DNA from: Stenotrophomonas sp. SAU14A_NAIMI4_5
Lineage (GTDB): Bacteria > Pseudomonadota > Gammaproteobacteria > Xanthomonadales > Xanthomonadaceae
Direction of reading: 5' to 3'
Assembly (NCBI RefSeq): GCF_003086795.1
Contig: NZ_CP026003.1
Span: forward strand, 1,942,777 to 2,006,776
DNA: 64,000 nucleotides
Part shown: in pieces, positions 17,625 through 28,848 of the stretch
Layout of the letters: every line of letters begins with the position of its first letter
Numbering within the stretch: position 1 is the stretch's first letter
Program-made: the position numbers and the translations under genes
Notes under the pieces: generated by a model
Databases searched by the model: none
What the model saw: the letters and a program-made list of their open reading frames with translations, nothing else
Told to the model about the DNA's origin: nothing

Positions 17625-18832
17625 TGAGTCAGAAGGTCATGATTACGCGCGTCGCCTCCGTCCTGCTGCTGGGCATGGCACTGGCCGGCTGCAGCACCAT
17701 GAAGGGCTGGTTCGCCGGTAAGGATGCCGCCGCCAAGAAGGCGCAGGAGCCGGCCGAACTGGTCAAGTTCGAGCCGACCCTGAAGGTCAACAAGGCCTGG
17801 TCGGTCAACCTGGGCAAGGGCGAGCGCCGCATCGGCGTGCGCCAGGGCCCGGCCGTGGCCAATGGCCATGTGTTCGCTGCGGCGATCACCGGTGGCGTGC
17901 ACGCCATCGACCTGGAGACCGGCAAGAAGGTCTGGACCTGGGAGCCGCAGAAGGAAAAGAAGAAGGCCAAGCTGCGCCTGTCCGGCGGCCCGGGTGTCGG
18001 CGAGAACCTGGTGGTCATCGGTACCCTCGATGGCCAGGTGATCGCGCTGGACATCAACGATGGCAGCGAGAAGTGGCGCGCCCGCGTGCCGGGCGAAGTG
18101 ATCTCGGCCCCGGCCGTGTCGCAGGGCCTGGTGTTCGTGCGCAGCAATGATGGCCGCGTCACCGCGTTCGAAGCCTCCAACGGCACCCAGAAGTGGTTCA
18201 ATCCCAGCGAGCTGCCGGCGCTGACCGTGCGTGGCAACGCGCCGGTGGTCACCGGTCCGGGCGTGCTGTTCATCGGCAAGGATGACGGCGCTGTCGCCGC
18301 CCTGGCCATGCAGGATGGCCGCACCCTGTGGGACCAGACCGTGGGCAGCCCCGAAGGCCGTACCGAGCTGGACCGCATGGCCGACGTCGACGGCGCTCCG
18401 GTGCTGGAAGGCAATACGCTGTTCGTGAGCAGCTTCAAGAACCAGACCATGGCCATCGAAGGCCCGACCGGTCGCCCGCTGTGGGCGCGCGACCACGGCG
18501 GTGCCGGCGGCGTGGCGGTGTCTTCGGGCAATGTGTTCGTTACCGACCCCAAGGGCGGCGTGTTCGGCCTGGACAAGACCAGCGGCACCGCGATGTGGTC
18601 GCAGACCGGTCTGGCGCGACGTTCGCTGACCGGCCCTGCGCTGCAGGGTGATTATGTGGTCGTCGGTGACTACAAGGGATACCTGCATTGGCTGCAGGCC
18701 TCCGACGGCGCGATGGCGGCGCGGGCCAAGAGCGGCGGTGACGCCCTGCTGGCCCAGCCAATCGTCGTCGACGGGGTGCTGCTGGTGCAGAATGTTGATG
18801 GCAAGCTGACCGCATTCCGGTTGGCAAATTAA
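17624..18832 (+). CDS. bamB: Outer-membrane protein assembly factor BamB
   Basis: Lipoprotein subunit of the BAM complex, which inserts beta-barrel proteins in the outer membrane. The product is about 402 aa from the ATG at 17624, overlapping the previous stop by one base. The signal peptide has lipobox LAGCSTMKGW (Cys near residue 23). The rest is an eight-bladed PQQ-type propeller with recurring blade motifs such as GVHAIDLETGKKVWTWE, IALDINDGSEKWRARVPGEV and VFGLDKTSGTAMW. It precedes der by 15 nt. Confidence 0.95.
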   Translation: MSQKVMITRVASVLLLGMALAGCSTMKGWFAGKDAAAKKAQEPAELVKFEPTLKVNKAWSVNLGKGERRIGVRQGPAVANGHVFAAAITGGVHAIDLETGKKVWTWEPQKEKKKAKLRLSGGPGVGENLVVIGTLDGQVIALDINDGSEKWRARVPGEVISAPAVSQGLVFVRSNDGRVTAFEASNGTQKWFNPSELPALTVRGNAPVVTGPGVLFIGKDDGAVAALAMQDGRTLWDQTVGSPEGRTELDRMADVDGAPVLEGNTLFVSSFKNQTMAIEGPTGRPLWARDHGGAGGVAVSSGNVFVTDPKGGVFGLDKTSGTAMWSQTGLARRSLTGPALQGDYVVVGDYKGYLHWLQASDGAMAARAKSGGDALLAQPIVVDGVLLVQNVDGKLTAFRLAN

Positions 18833-18847
18833 TACGGAGTAATCGCG

Positions 18848-20245
18848 ATGCTGCCTTTGGTCGCCCTGGTTGGACGGCCGAATGTCGGCAAGTCGACTAT
18901 TTTCAATGCTTTGACCCGCACGCGTGACGCCCTGGTCCATGACCAGCCCGGCGTCACCCGCGACCGCAACTACGGCGTCTGCCGTCTGGACGAGGACAAC
19001 CACTTCCTCGTCGTGGACACCGGCGGTATTGCCGAGGAAGAGGAAGGCCTGGCCGGCGCTACCACGCGCCAGGCTCGCGCCGCTGCGGCCGAAGCCGATC
19101 TGATCCTGTTCGTCGTCGATGCCCGCGAGGGCACCTCGGCGATGGATGACGAGATCCTGGCCTGGCTGCGCAAGCTGTCGCGCCCGACGCTGCTGCTGAT
19201 CAACAAGATCGACGGCACCGACGAGGACACCGTCCGCTCGGAATTCGCCCGGTATGGCTTCAGCGAAATGCTGACCGTGTCGGCCGCCCATCGCCAGGGT
19301 CTGGATGACCTGATGGACGAAGTGATCCAGCGCCTGCCCGAAGAAGGCAGCGGCGAAGAGCTGGACAACGATCCGAACCGCATCCGCATCGCCTTCGTCG
19401 GCCGCCCCAACGTGGGCAAGTCGACGCTGGTCAACCGCATCCTTGGCGAAGAACGCATGATCGCCTCGGACGTGCCGGGCACCACGCGAGACTCGATCGC
19501 CGTGGACCTGGAGCGAGACGGTCGCGAATACCGCCTGATCGATACCGCCGGCCTGCGCCGTCGTTCGCGCGTGGACGAGGTCGTCGAGAAGTTCTCGGTG
19601 GTCAAGACCATGCAGTCCATCGAGCAGTGCCAGGTGGCCGTGCTGATGCTGGACGCCACCGAAGGCGTGACCGACCAGGACGCCACCGTGCTGGGCGCGG
19701 TGCTGGACGCCGGCCGTGCGCTGGTCATCGCCATCAACAAGTGGGATGGCCTGACCGAATACCAGCGCGAGCAGGCGGAAACGATGCTGTCGCTGCGTTT
19801 GGGCTTCGTGCCGTGGGCCGAGTCGGTGCGCATTTCGGCCAAGCATGGTTCGGGCCTGCGTGAGCTGTTCCGTGCGGTGCACCGTGCGCACGAATCGGCG
19901 AACAAGACCTTCACCACCAGCGAAGTGAACAAGGCGCTGGAGATGGCTTACGAGACCAACCCGCCGCCGACCATCCGCGGCCACGTCTCCAAGCTGCGTT
20001 ACGTGCACCCGGCCGGCGCCAACCCGCCGACCTTCATCGTGCACGGTACGCGCCTGAAGGAGCTGCAGGAATCGTACAAGCGCTACCTGGAGAACTTCTT
20101 CCGCAAGCGCTTCAAGCTGATCGGCACGCCGGTGAGCTTCATCTTCCGCGAGGGTACCAACCCGTACGAGGGCAAGAAGAACGTCCTCACCGAGCGGCAG
20201 GTCAAGGCCAAGCGGCGCTTGATGAAGCACGTCAAGGGCAAGTGA
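18848..20245 (+). CDS. der: Ribosome-assembly GTPase Der (EngA)
   Basis: Essential GTPase with two tandem G domains, required for maturation of the 50S subunit. The product is 465 aa. G domain 1 has [14 protein letters not shown] (about residues 9-22), DTGG and NKID; G domain 2 has [17 protein letters not shown] (about 185-200), DTAGLRRR and NKWD. The C-terminal KH-like domain shows [21 protein letters not shown]. All G motifs are intact. A strong terminator follows. Confidence 0.97.
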   Translation: MLPLVALVGRPNVGKSTIFNALTRTRDALVHDQPGVTRDRNYGVCRLDEDNHFLVVDTGGIAEEEEGLAGATTRQARAAAAEADLILFVVDAREGTSAMDDEILAWLRKLSRPTLLLINKIDGTDEDTVRSEFARYGFSEMLTVSAAHRQGLDDLMDEVIQRLPEEGSGEELDNDPNRIRIAFVGRPNVGKSTLVNRILGEERMIASDVPGTTRDSIAVDLERDGREYRLIDTAGLRRRSRVDEVVEKFSVVKTMQSIEQCQVAVLMLDATEGVTDQDATVLGAVLDAGRALVIAINKWDGLTEYQREQAETMLSLRLGFVPWAESVRISAKHGSGLRELFRAVHRAHESANKTFTTSEVNKALEMAYETNPPPTIRGHVSKLRYVHPAGANPPTFIVHGTRLKELQESYKRYLENFFRKRFKLIGTPVSFIFREGTNPYEGKKNVLTERQVKAKRRLMKHVKGK

Positions 20246-20255
20246 TCCAAGAGAA

Positions 20256-20279
20256 GGCGGCCGCAGGGCCGCCTTTTTC
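20256..20279 (+). terminator. Intrinsic terminator after der
   Basis: GGCGGCC / GGCCGCC stem with a short loop, followed by TTTTT, 11 bp after the der stop. It closes the ndk-der gene set. Confidence 0.9.
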
Positions 20280-20334
20280 GTTGGAACCCGGCGGGAAAAC
20301 CGACCGGGGGAAACCAACGGGGGAAATCGACGGG

Positions 20335-20420
20335 GTAGAGTCGACTGTCAGTCGACTACCGCGCGCAGCGCGGGGTTCTGGCATTGGGCGAAGCGCAGTC
20401 GACCAACGGTCGACTCTACC
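20335..20420. repeat. Inverted pair of SMAG palindromes
   Basis: GTAGAGTCGACTGTCAGTCG at 20335 and GTCGACCAACGGTCGACTC then TAC ending at 20420. Both stems carry GTAGAG/CTCTAC-type feet and point at each other. Confidence 0.8.
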
Positions 20421-20449
20421 GCGCTGGGCCGTGCCCGGCGGCTGCGGCC

Positions 20450-20455
20450 TACAAT
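20450..20455 (+). promoter_or_regulatory. -10 box placing transcription start at the ATG (leaderless mRNA)
   Basis: TACAAT ends only 6 nt before the ATG at 20462. A start about 7 nt after a -10 box would make the A of ATG the first base of the mRNA. No Shine-Dalgarno sequence fits in this space. Confidence 0.5.
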
Positions 20456-20461
20456 GGGCGC

Positions 20462-21598
20462 ATGAGCATTCCAGAGCTTTCCCCACAGCAGGCGCAGGCG
20501 CGCGTGGCCCACGGTGCAGTGCTGATCGACGTGCGCCAGGCGCATGAGCGTGCCGGTGGCATGGCCGAGGGCGCGCGTGGCGTGGCCAAGGGTGACCTGC
20601 TGGCCGACCCGGCCGCGCACCTGCCGGTCCAGGGCCAGGACATCCTGCTGATCTGCCAGAGCGGCAAGCGATCGGCCGACGCGGTACAGGCGCTGCTGGC
20701 CGCAGGCTATTCAAACGTGGCCTCCGTGGCTGGCGGCACCGTGGCCTGGCGCGAGCAGGGGCTGCCATTGGTGCAACCGATGCTGGATGCCGCTGACCGC
20801 GACTTCTACGACCGCTACTCACGCCATCTGCTCTTGCCGCAGGTGGGCGAGGCTGGCCAGCGCCGCCTGCAGCAGTCGCGCGTGCTGGTGCTGGGCGCGG
20901 GTGGCCTGGGCGCGCCAGCCGGCTTCTATCTGGCCGCGGCCGGGGTAGGGCATCTGCGCTTTGCCGATCATGACCGGGTCGAGCGCAGCAACCTGCACCG
21001 GCAGATCGTGCATACCGAGGCCAGCGTCGGCCAGCTGAAGGTCGATTCGGCGCGCGAACGCCTGCTGGCCTTGAACCCGTCCATCGAGGTCGAAGCCGTG
21101 CCCGAGCGGGTGACCTCGGAGAACGTCGATCGCCTGCTGGACGGCGTCGACGTGGTGCTGGACGGCTCGGACAACTTCCCGCTGCGCTACCTGCTCAACG
21201 ACGCCTGCATCAAGCACGCGACGCCCATGGTCTATGCCGCCATCGAGCGCTTTGACGGGCAGGTAAGCGTGTTTGACGCCGGCCGCCAGCGTGGCGTGGC
21301 CCCGTGCTACCGCTGCCTGTTCCCTGAACCGCCGCCGCCGGAGTTCGCGCCCAACTGTTCCGAGGCGGGCGTGCTCGGCGTGCTGCCCGGGCTGGCCGGG
21401 GTGCTGCAGGCTACCGAGGTATTGAAGCTGCTGCTGGGCATCGGCGAGCCGCTGGTTGGCCGGCTGCTGCGCTTCGATGCGCTGGGCATGCGCTTCCGCG
21501 AAACCCGTATCCAGCCTGATCCCCAATGTCCGGTGTGCGCGCCCGGGGTGCCGTTCCCGGGGTACATCGATTACGCCGCGTTCTGCCGGGGCGGGTGA
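20462..21598 (+). CDS. Rhodanese-MoeB/ThiF adenylyltransferase fusion
   Basis: 378-aa protein that adenylates the C-terminus of a ubiquitin-like sulfur carrier (MoaD- or ThiS-type) and, through its rhodanese domain, probably supplies the sulfur. The rhodanese domain comes first (about residues 1-105), with an intact Cys loop CQSGKRSADA. The E1-like domain follows, with GAGGLGAPAGFYLAAAG and DGSDNFPLRYLLNDA. Zn ligands appear as CYRC and CPVC. In eukaryotic MOCS3 the order is reversed. Start 20462 is chosen because the frame upstream reads SMAG sequence. It stands alone with its own promoter. Confidence 0.88.
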   Translation: MSIPELSPQQAQARVAHGAVLIDVRQAHERAGGMAEGARGVAKGDLLADPAAHLPVQGQDILLICQSGKRSADAVQALLAAGYSNVASVAGGTVAWREQGLPLVQPMLDAADRDFYDRYSRHLLLPQVGEAGQRRLQQSRVLVLGAGGLGAPAGFYLAAAGVGHLRFADHDRVERSNLHRQIVHTEASVGQLKVDSARERLLALNPSIEVEAVPERVTSENVDRLLDGVDVVLDGSDNFPLRYLLNDACIKHATPMVYAAIERFDGQVSVFDAGRQRGVAPCYRCLFPEPPPPEFAPNCSEAGVLGVLPGLAGVLQATEVLKLLLGIGEPLVGRLLRFDALGMRFRETRIQPDPQCPVCAPGVPFPGYIDYAAFCRGG

Positions 21599-21611
21599 TC
21601 GCTGCGCACCC

Positions 21612-21708
21612 TCATCCACGCATGGCGTGGATCTACTGCGGCGTTGATCCACGCGATGCGTCGATGACACGCCGCGATAATCCAGTAGATCCACGCCATG
21701 CGTGGATG
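21612..21708. repeat. Cluster of SMAG palindromes (GTAGATCCACG subfamily)
   Basis: ATCCACGC-ATG-GCGTGGAT then CTAC at 21614-21636, a degenerate copy around 21653-21668 and the mirror GTAGATCCACGCCATGCGTG at 21684-21707. It lies in the 254-bp gap between the MoeB-like gene and the antiporter. Confidence 0.8.
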
Positions 21709-21852
21709 AATGTCGGCTATTCCGGAACGATGCTGGGTATCAATCCCGCCATCGTTCCATTTCCGGCACAACTAAACGCAACGTCGATGCTATTGCCGTC
21801 AGAAAACTTGCTCTATCGTTGAGGCCGATTTCGGTTTTCGGGGATACACCGC

Positions 21853-23688
21853 ATGGCGGTAGAAGCAGCGACCAGCGAACTGGTCAAGGTCGTGGCCCTG
21901 TTGGGCGCGGCAGTGGTGATGGTGCCCCTGTTCCGCAGGCTCGGCCTGGGTTCGGTGCTGGGTTACTTCGCCGCGGGCCTGGCGATCGGACCGTTCGGCC
22001 TGGGCTGGTTCTCCGACCCGCAGGCGATCCTGCATACGGCCGAGCTGGGCGTGGTGATGTTCCTGTTCGTCATCGGCCTGGAAATGCGCCCCTCGCATCT
22101 GTGGAGCCTGCGCAAGGAAATCTTCGGGCTGGGCACGCTGCAGATCGTCACCTGCGCGCTGGTGCTGACCAGCATCGCCAAACTGTTCGGCCTGCCGTGG
22201 CAGGTCGCCTTCATCGGCGCCACCGGCTTCGTGCTCACCTCCACCGCGGTGGTGATGCAGCTGCTGGCCGAGCGTGGTGACATCGCGCTGCCGTCGGGGC
22301 AGAAGATCGTCTCCATCCTGCTGTTCGAAGACCTGCTGATCGTGCCGCTGCTGGCCCTGGTGGCGTGGATGGCACCGAGCGCCGGCAGTGCCGATGGCGA
22401 GGGCTCGCGCTGGTTGTCGGTGGCGATCGGCGTCGGCGCCATCGTCGGCCTGGTGCTGGTCGGCCGCTTCCTGCTCAATCCGCTGTTCCGCCTGCTTGCC
22501 GAATCGAAAGCACGCGAAGTGATGACCGCCGCCGCGCTGCTGGTGGTGCTGGGTGCGGCGCTGCTGATGCAGCTGTCCGGCCTGTCGATGGCGATGGGCG
22601 CGTTCCTTGCCGGTGTGCTGCTGAGCGAATCCACCTTCCGTCACCAGATCGAAGCGGACATCGAGCCGTTCCGCGGCATCCTGCTGGGGCTGTTCTTCCT
22701 CAGCGTGGGCATGGCGCTGGACCTGGGCGTGGTGGCTGGCAACTGGCCGATGATCGTCGGCCTGGTGCTGGCGCTGATGGCGGCCAAGGCGCTGTGCATC
22801 TACGTGGTGGCGCGGCTGATGGGCAGCGACCACGCGCAGGCGATGGACCGCGGCGTGCTGATGGCGCAGGGCGGCGAATTCGCCTTCGTGCTGTTCTCCG
22901 CCGCGGCCAGTGCCGGCGTCATCGACATGGATATCAATGCCAACTTCACCGCCGTGGTGGTGCTGTCGATGGCGCTGACCCCGCTGGTGGTGCTGGTCTA
23001 CAAGCGCGTGGCGCCGAAGCCGGAAGTGAGCCTGGAAGGCGTGGACACCGCCGACGGCCTGTCCGGCAGCGTGCTGATGATCGGCTTCGGCCGCTTCGGC
23101 CAGGTGGCCAGCCAGTCGCTGCTGGCCCGCGACGTGGACGTGACCATCATCGACAACGACGTGGAGATGATCCATAACGCCGAGCGCTTCGGTTTCAAGA
23201 TCTATTACGGCGATGGCACGCGTCTTGACGTGCTGCATGCCTCCGGCGCCGGTACCGCACGGGCGATCGCGGTGTGCGTGAACAATGCCGAGGATGCCGA
23301 CCGCATCGTTGAACTGGTCGCGCATGAATTCCCGCAGGCCAAGCTGCTGGTGCGCTCGTTCGACCGCGAGCACTCGCTGCGGCTGATTCATGCCGGCGTC
23401 GATTTCCAGATCCGCGAGACGTTTGAATCGGCGCTGATGTTCGGCCAGGCCGCGCTGATGGAGCTGGGTGCGGACGAGGACGACGCGCAGGAGATCGCCG
23501 AGCAGATCCGCGAGCGCGATGCCGAGCGCTTCGAGTTGGAAATGGCCGGCGGCAGCCTGCGTGCTGGCGCGCACATGGTGTTCGGCAGCGCGCTGCCGGG
23601 CGTGCCGACCCCGACCCCGTTCACCGCGCCCAAGCGCAAGGCCCGCACGTTGAATGCGGACCAGGTGCCGGAAGAAGAAGAGGATTGA
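21853..23688 (+). CDS. Kef/YbaL-type monovalent cation:proton antiporter
   Basis: 611-aa inner-membrane transporter of the CPA2 family, expected to exchange K+ (or Na+) for H+. The N-terminal ~390 residues form about twelve hydrophobic segments with family blocks PLFRRLGLGSVLGYFAAGL, GFVLTSTAVVMQLL and FFLSVGMALDLGVVAGNW. An RCK/TrkA-N domain follows (SVLMIGFGRFGQVASQSLL, about residues 410-430; DVTIIDND). The C-terminal ~80 residues are charged and end EEEED. No ancillary KefF/KefG oxidoreductase gene is adjacent, so glutathione gating as in E. coli KefC cannot be assumed. Confidence 0.9.
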   Translation: MAVEAATSELVKVVALLGAAVVMVPLFRRLGLGSVLGYFAAGLAIGPFGLGWFSDPQAILHTAELGVVMFLFVIGLEMRPSHLWSLRKEIFGLGTLQIVTCALVLTSIAKLFGLPWQVAFIGATGFVLTSTAVVMQLLAERGDIALPSGQKIVSILLFEDLLIVPLLALVAWMAPSAGSADGEGSRWLSVAIGVGAIVGLVLVGRFLLNPLFRLLAESKAREVMTAAALLVVLGAALLMQLSGLSMAMGAFLAGVLLSESTFRHQIEADIEPFRGILLGLFFLSVGMALDLGVVAGNWPMIVGLVLALMAAKALCIYVVARLMGSDHAQAMDRGVLMAQGGEFAFVLFSAAASAGVIDMDINANFTAVVVLSMALTPLVVLVYKRVAPKPEVSLEGVDTADGLSGSVLMIGFGRFGQVASQSLLARDVDVTIIDNDVEMIHNAERFGFKIYYGDGTRLDVLHASGAGTARAIAVCVNNAEDADRIVELVAHEFPQAKLLVRSFDREHSLRLIHAGVDFQIRETFESALMFGQAALMELGADEDDAQEIAEQIRERDAERFELEMAGGSLRAGAHMVFGSALPGVPTPTPFTAPKRKARTLNADQVPEEEED

Positions 23689-23693
23689 GGGCA

Positions 23694-23878
23694 GGGGTCG
23701 GATCCCTTTCCAACGGAAAGGGCTCTGACCCCGTGCTGGTTGCGTGACGGTGGTAGTGCCGGCCGCTGGCCGGCATTGCTGCGCTCATGAGGTTGCCGGC
23801 CAGCGGCCGGCACTACCGGTACCTGAGCTTGGTCGGTGGGGTCAGAGCCCTTTGCCTGAGGCAAAGGGATCCGACCCC
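23694..23878. repeat. SMAG pair nested between two GGGTC palindromes
   Basis: Symmetrical structure. GGGTC palindromes at 23694-23733 and 23840-23878, in opposite orientation, enclose a SMAG dimer (GTAGTGCCGGCCGCTGGCC at 23752 and GGCCAGCGGCCGGCACTAC ending at 23817). It occupies most of the space between the antiporter and folD. Confidence 0.85.
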
Positions 23879-23916
23879 GCTGCCACATCCCGGTGGGCGA
23901 GGGGGCCTGAATCAGG

Positions 23917-23922
23917 GACAAT
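23917..23922 (+). promoter_or_regulatory. Possible -10 box of folD
   Basis: GACAAT 32 nt before the folD ATG would give a leader of about 25 nt. The -35 is not recognisable. Confidence 0.3.
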
Positions 23923-23954
23923 AGCGTCCCCGCCGCCGCCTGCCCCCGCATTCG

Positions 23955-24833
23955 ATGACTGACTCCGCCGCCCAGCTTCCTGCCCGCATCCTCGATGGCC
24001 GCCGTATTGCCGAGGACCTGCTCGACAGCCTGAAGGTGCGCGTCGACGCCCGGGTGGCTGCCGGTGGCAGCCGCCCCGGCCTGGCCGTGGTGCTGGTGGG
24101 TGGCGACCCGGCGTCGACCGTGTACGTGCGCAACAAGCGCCGTGCGGCCGAAAAGGTCGGCATCGAAGCGCATGACTACGATCTGCCGGCCGGCACAAGC
24201 GAGGCCGAACTGCTGGCCCTGATCGACCAGCTGAACGCCGATCCGAAGATCAACGGCATCCTGATCCAGCTGCCGCTGCCGGGCATTCCCGACGCGCGCC
24301 GCCTGATCCAGCGCATCGACCCGCGCAAGGACGTGGACGGCTTCCACCCGGAAAACGTCGGCCACCTGGCCCTGCGTGAATTCGGCCTGCGCCCGTGCAC
24401 CCCGCGCGGCATCACCACGCTGCTGGGCCACACCGACCAGCCGGTGCGCGGCCGCAACGCCACCATCGTGGGTGTCAGCAACCACGTCGGCCGGCCGATG
24501 GGCCTGGAGCTGCTGATTGCCGGCTGCACCGTCACCAGCTGCCACAAGTTCACCCCCAAGGACGTGCTGGAACAGGCCGTGCGCAATGCCGACATCCTGG
24601 TGGTGGCCGTGGGCCGCCCGGGCATCGTGCCGGGCGAGTGGGTGAAGCCGGGCGCGGTGGTGATCGACGTCGGCATCAACCGGCTGGAAGACGGCCGCCT
24701 GGTGGGCGATGTCGGCTTCGAGGCTGCGGCGGAGCGGGCGAGCTGGATCACCCCGGTGCCGGGTGGTGTCGGCCCGATGACCGTGGCCACGCTGATGCAG
24801 AACACGCTGGAAGCTGCGGAAGCGCTGAGCTGA
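23955..24833 (+). CDS. folD: Methylenetetrahydrofolate dehydrogenase/cyclohydrolase
   Basis: Bifunctional one-carbon enzyme of 292 aa that interconverts methylene- and formyl-tetrahydrofolate. Motifs are [23 protein letters not shown] with the catalytic Tyr-x3-Lys arrangement, [25 protein letters not shown] and the NADP-binding [16 protein letters not shown]. The C-terminal [16 protein letters not shown] is diagnostic. It lies alone between repeats. Its proximity to guaB and guaA is compatible with a purine-synthesis theme but they are not an operon. Confidence 0.96.
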   Translation: MTDSAAQLPARILDGRRIAEDLLDSLKVRVDARVAAGGSRPGLAVVLVGGDPASTVYVRNKRRAAEKVGIEAHDYDLPAGTSEAELLALIDQLNADPKINGILIQLPLPGIPDARRLIQRIDPRKDVDGFHPENVGHLALREFGLRPCTPRGITTLLGHTDQPVRGRNATIVGVSNHVGRPMGLELLIAGCTVTSCHKFTPKDVLEQAVRNADILVVAVGRPGIVPGEWVKPGAVVIDVGINRLEDGRLVGDVGFEAAAERASWITPVPGGVGPMTVATLMQNTLEAAEALS

Positions 24834-26873
<2,040 letters not shown>

Positions 26874-26885
26874 CGCGGGCCGGAG

Positions 26886-26924
26886 AAAGAGGAACGAGGA
26901 AGCTGATTCCCGTTCCTCTTTTTC
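26886..26924 (+). terminator. Intrinsic terminator between guaB and guaA
   Basis: AAAGAGGAACG / CGTTCCTCTTT perfect 11-bp stem with a 14-base loop and trailing T residues, 13 bp after the guaB stop. It indicates that guaA has its own promoter or is expressed by read-through. Confidence 0.75.
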
Positions 26925-26982
26925 CATCTGCCGCAGCAAATTATTTGAAGTTTCGTTTTCCCTACTGCATTGCCAGGGCGCC

Positions 26983-28548
26983 ATGACCAATATCCATAAC
27001 GACAAGATCCTGATCCTCGATTTCGGCGCGCAGTACACGCAGCTGATCGCCCGCCGCATCCGCGAGCTGGGCGTCTACTGCGAAATCTGGGCCTGGGACC
27101 ACAACCCGGCCGAGATCGCGGCGTTTGGCGCCAAGGGCATCATCCTGTCCGGCGGCCCGGAATCGACCACGCTGCCGGGCGCCCCGGCCGCACCGCAGGA
27201 AGTGTTCGACAGCGGCCTGCCGATCTTCGGCATCTGCTACGGCATGCAGACCCTGGCTGCCCAGCTGGGCGGCGCCACCGAAGCGGCTGACCAGCGCGAG
27301 TTCGGCCACGCCGAAGTGAACGTCATCAACCCCGATGCACTGTTCAAGGGCCTGAGCGACCACGGCGGCGAGCCGAAGCTGAATGTCTGGATGAGCCACG
27401 GCGACCACGTCTCCGTCGCGCCGCCGGGCTTCACCATCACCGCCACCACCGACCGCATTCCGGTGGCCGCCATGGCCAACGAAGAAAAGCGCTGGTACGG
27501 CGTGCAGTTCCACCCGGAAGTGACCCACACCCTGCAGGGCCAGGCGCTGCTGCGCCGCTTCGTGGTGGATGTGTGCGGCTGCCAGACCCTGTGGACCGCC
27601 GCCAACATCATCGACGACCAGATCGCCCGCGTGCGCGAACAGGTGGGCGATGACGAAGTGATCCTGGGCCTGTCCGGCGGCGTCGATTCGTCCGTCGTGG
27701 CCGCGCTGCTGCACAAGGCCATCGGCGAGAAGCTGACCTGCGTGTTCGTGGATACCGGCCTGCTGCGCTGGCAGGAAGGCGACCAGGTGATGGCGATGTT
27801 TGCCGAGCACATGGGCGTGAAGGTCGTGCGCGTGAATGCCGCCGACCGTTACTTCAGCGCGCTGGAAGGCGTGAGCGACCCGGAAGCCAAGCGCAAGATC
27901 ATCGGTAACCTGTTCGTTGAAATCTTCGACGAAGAGTCGAACAAGCTGAAGAACGCCAAGTGGCTGGCGCAGGGCACCATCTACCCGGACGTGATCGAGT
28001 CGGCCGGCAGCAAGACCGGCAAGGCGCACGTGATCAAGAGCCACCACAACGTGGGCGGCCTGCCGGAGCACATGAAGCTGGGCCTGGTGGAGCCGCTGCG
28101 CGAGCTGTTCAAGGACGAAGTGCGCCGCCTGGGCGTCGAACTTGGCCTGCCGCGCACCATGGTCTACCGCCATCCGTTCCCGGGCCCGGGCCTGGGCGTG
28201 CGTATCCTGGGCGAAGTGAAGCGTGAGTACGCCGAGCTGTTGGCCAAGGCCGATGCCATCTTCATTGATGAGCTGCGCAAGGCGGACCTGTACGACAAGA
28301 CCAGCCAGGCGTTTGCCGTGTTCCTGCCGGTGAAGTCAGTGGGCGTGGTGGGCGATGCGCGCGCTTATGAGTGGGTGATTGCGCTGCGTGCGGTGGAGAC
28401 GATTGATTTCATGACGGCGCATTGGGCACATCTGCCGTATGAGTTCCTGGGTACGGTGAGCAACCGGATCATCAATGAGTTGCGGGGGGTGTCGAGGGTT
28501 GTCTATGACATCTCGGGGAAGCCGCCGGCTACTATTGAGTGGGAGTGA
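26983..28548 (+). CDS. guaA: GMP synthase (glutamine-hydrolysing)
   Basis: Converts XMP to GMP using glutamine amide nitrogen. The product is 521 aa. The class I GATase domain has FGICYGMQ with the catalytic Cys and [11 protein letters not shown] with His-Glu. The ATP-pyrophosphatase motif is [14 protein letters not shown], and the C-terminal dimerisation domain ends [12 protein letters not shown]. The last ~230 nt (from about 28320) use different codons from the rest of the gene: more G/T third positions such as GAT, GAG TTG CGG GGG and ACT ATT. The protein is intact. This is expected if the 3' end was supplied by the island integrated here. Confidence 0.97.
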   Translation: MTNIHNDKILILDFGAQYTQLIARRIRELGVYCEIWAWDHNPAEIAAFGAKGIILSGGPESTTLPGAPAAPQEVFDSGLPIFGICYGMQTLAAQLGGATEAADQREFGHAEVNVINPDALFKGLSDHGGEPKLNVWMSHGDHVSVAPPGFTITATTDRIPVAAMANEEKRWYGVQFHPEVTHTLQGQALLRRFVVDVCGCQTLWTAANIIDDQIARVREQVGDDEVILGLSGGVDSSVVAALLHKAIGEKLTCVFVDTGLLRWQEGDQVMAMFAEHMGVKVVRVNAADRYFSALEGVSDPEAKRKIIGNLFVEIFDEESNKLKNAKWLAQGTIYPDVIESAGSKTGKAHVIKSHHNVGGLPEHMKLGLVEPLRELFKDEVRRLGVELGLPRTMVYRHPFPGPGLGVRILGEVKREYAELLAKADAIFIDELRKADLYDKTSQAFAVFLPVKSVGVVGDARAYEWVIALRAVETIDFMTAHWAHLPYEFLGTVSNRIINELRGVSRVVYDISGKPPATIEWE

Positions 28549-28848
28549 AATCAGGTCCTTCGGAGACTGTCGCTGACTATCGTAAAACTTACGTAACGTA
28601 TTGAGTTAAAAGAAAATACGTCACGATTGCTATCGGTGGCTATCGCCGGCCAGCAAATCTGGTTGGCGGTTGAACTGGCGGTAAGAACTGAGGGCCGGAT
28701 TAAGACCGTCCCGTTCACTATTTAGACCAAACCCGTCTTTGACGGTAAAGGTCTCCTCGGGAAAGCTTGTTTTATGCGGCTTTCCCGGCATCAGCAGGTC
28801 TCCTGGCCCCTGACGGTAAGAGCCGTCACGAAACAGGAGAAAACCTCG
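28549..28848. other. Left island end: attachment and integrase control region
   Basis: 300 bp between the guaA stop and the integrase ATG, more AT-rich than the flanking chromosome. It contains the palindrome TTACGTAA (28589-28596), TACGT-containing sequence on both sides of an A/T tract, CTATCG three times (28577, 28630, 28641) and two TGACGGTAA copies near 28740 and 28812. Such repeats are typical of recombinase arm and excisionase sites. The core attL is presumably the 3' end of guaA. AGGAGA just before the integrase ATG is a good ribosome-binding site. Confidence 0.45.

Noticed and set aside
17249..20317. A 1022-codon open frame on the minus strand opposite bamB and der.
   Set aside because: Same shadow-frame composition, and it lies across two conserved genes; no start signal or family resemblance.
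28500..28620. A tRNA gene as integration target of the island integrase.
   Set aside because: No tRNA-like cloverleaf or CCA-ending sequence was seen; the integrase abuts guaA, a known protein-gene target.
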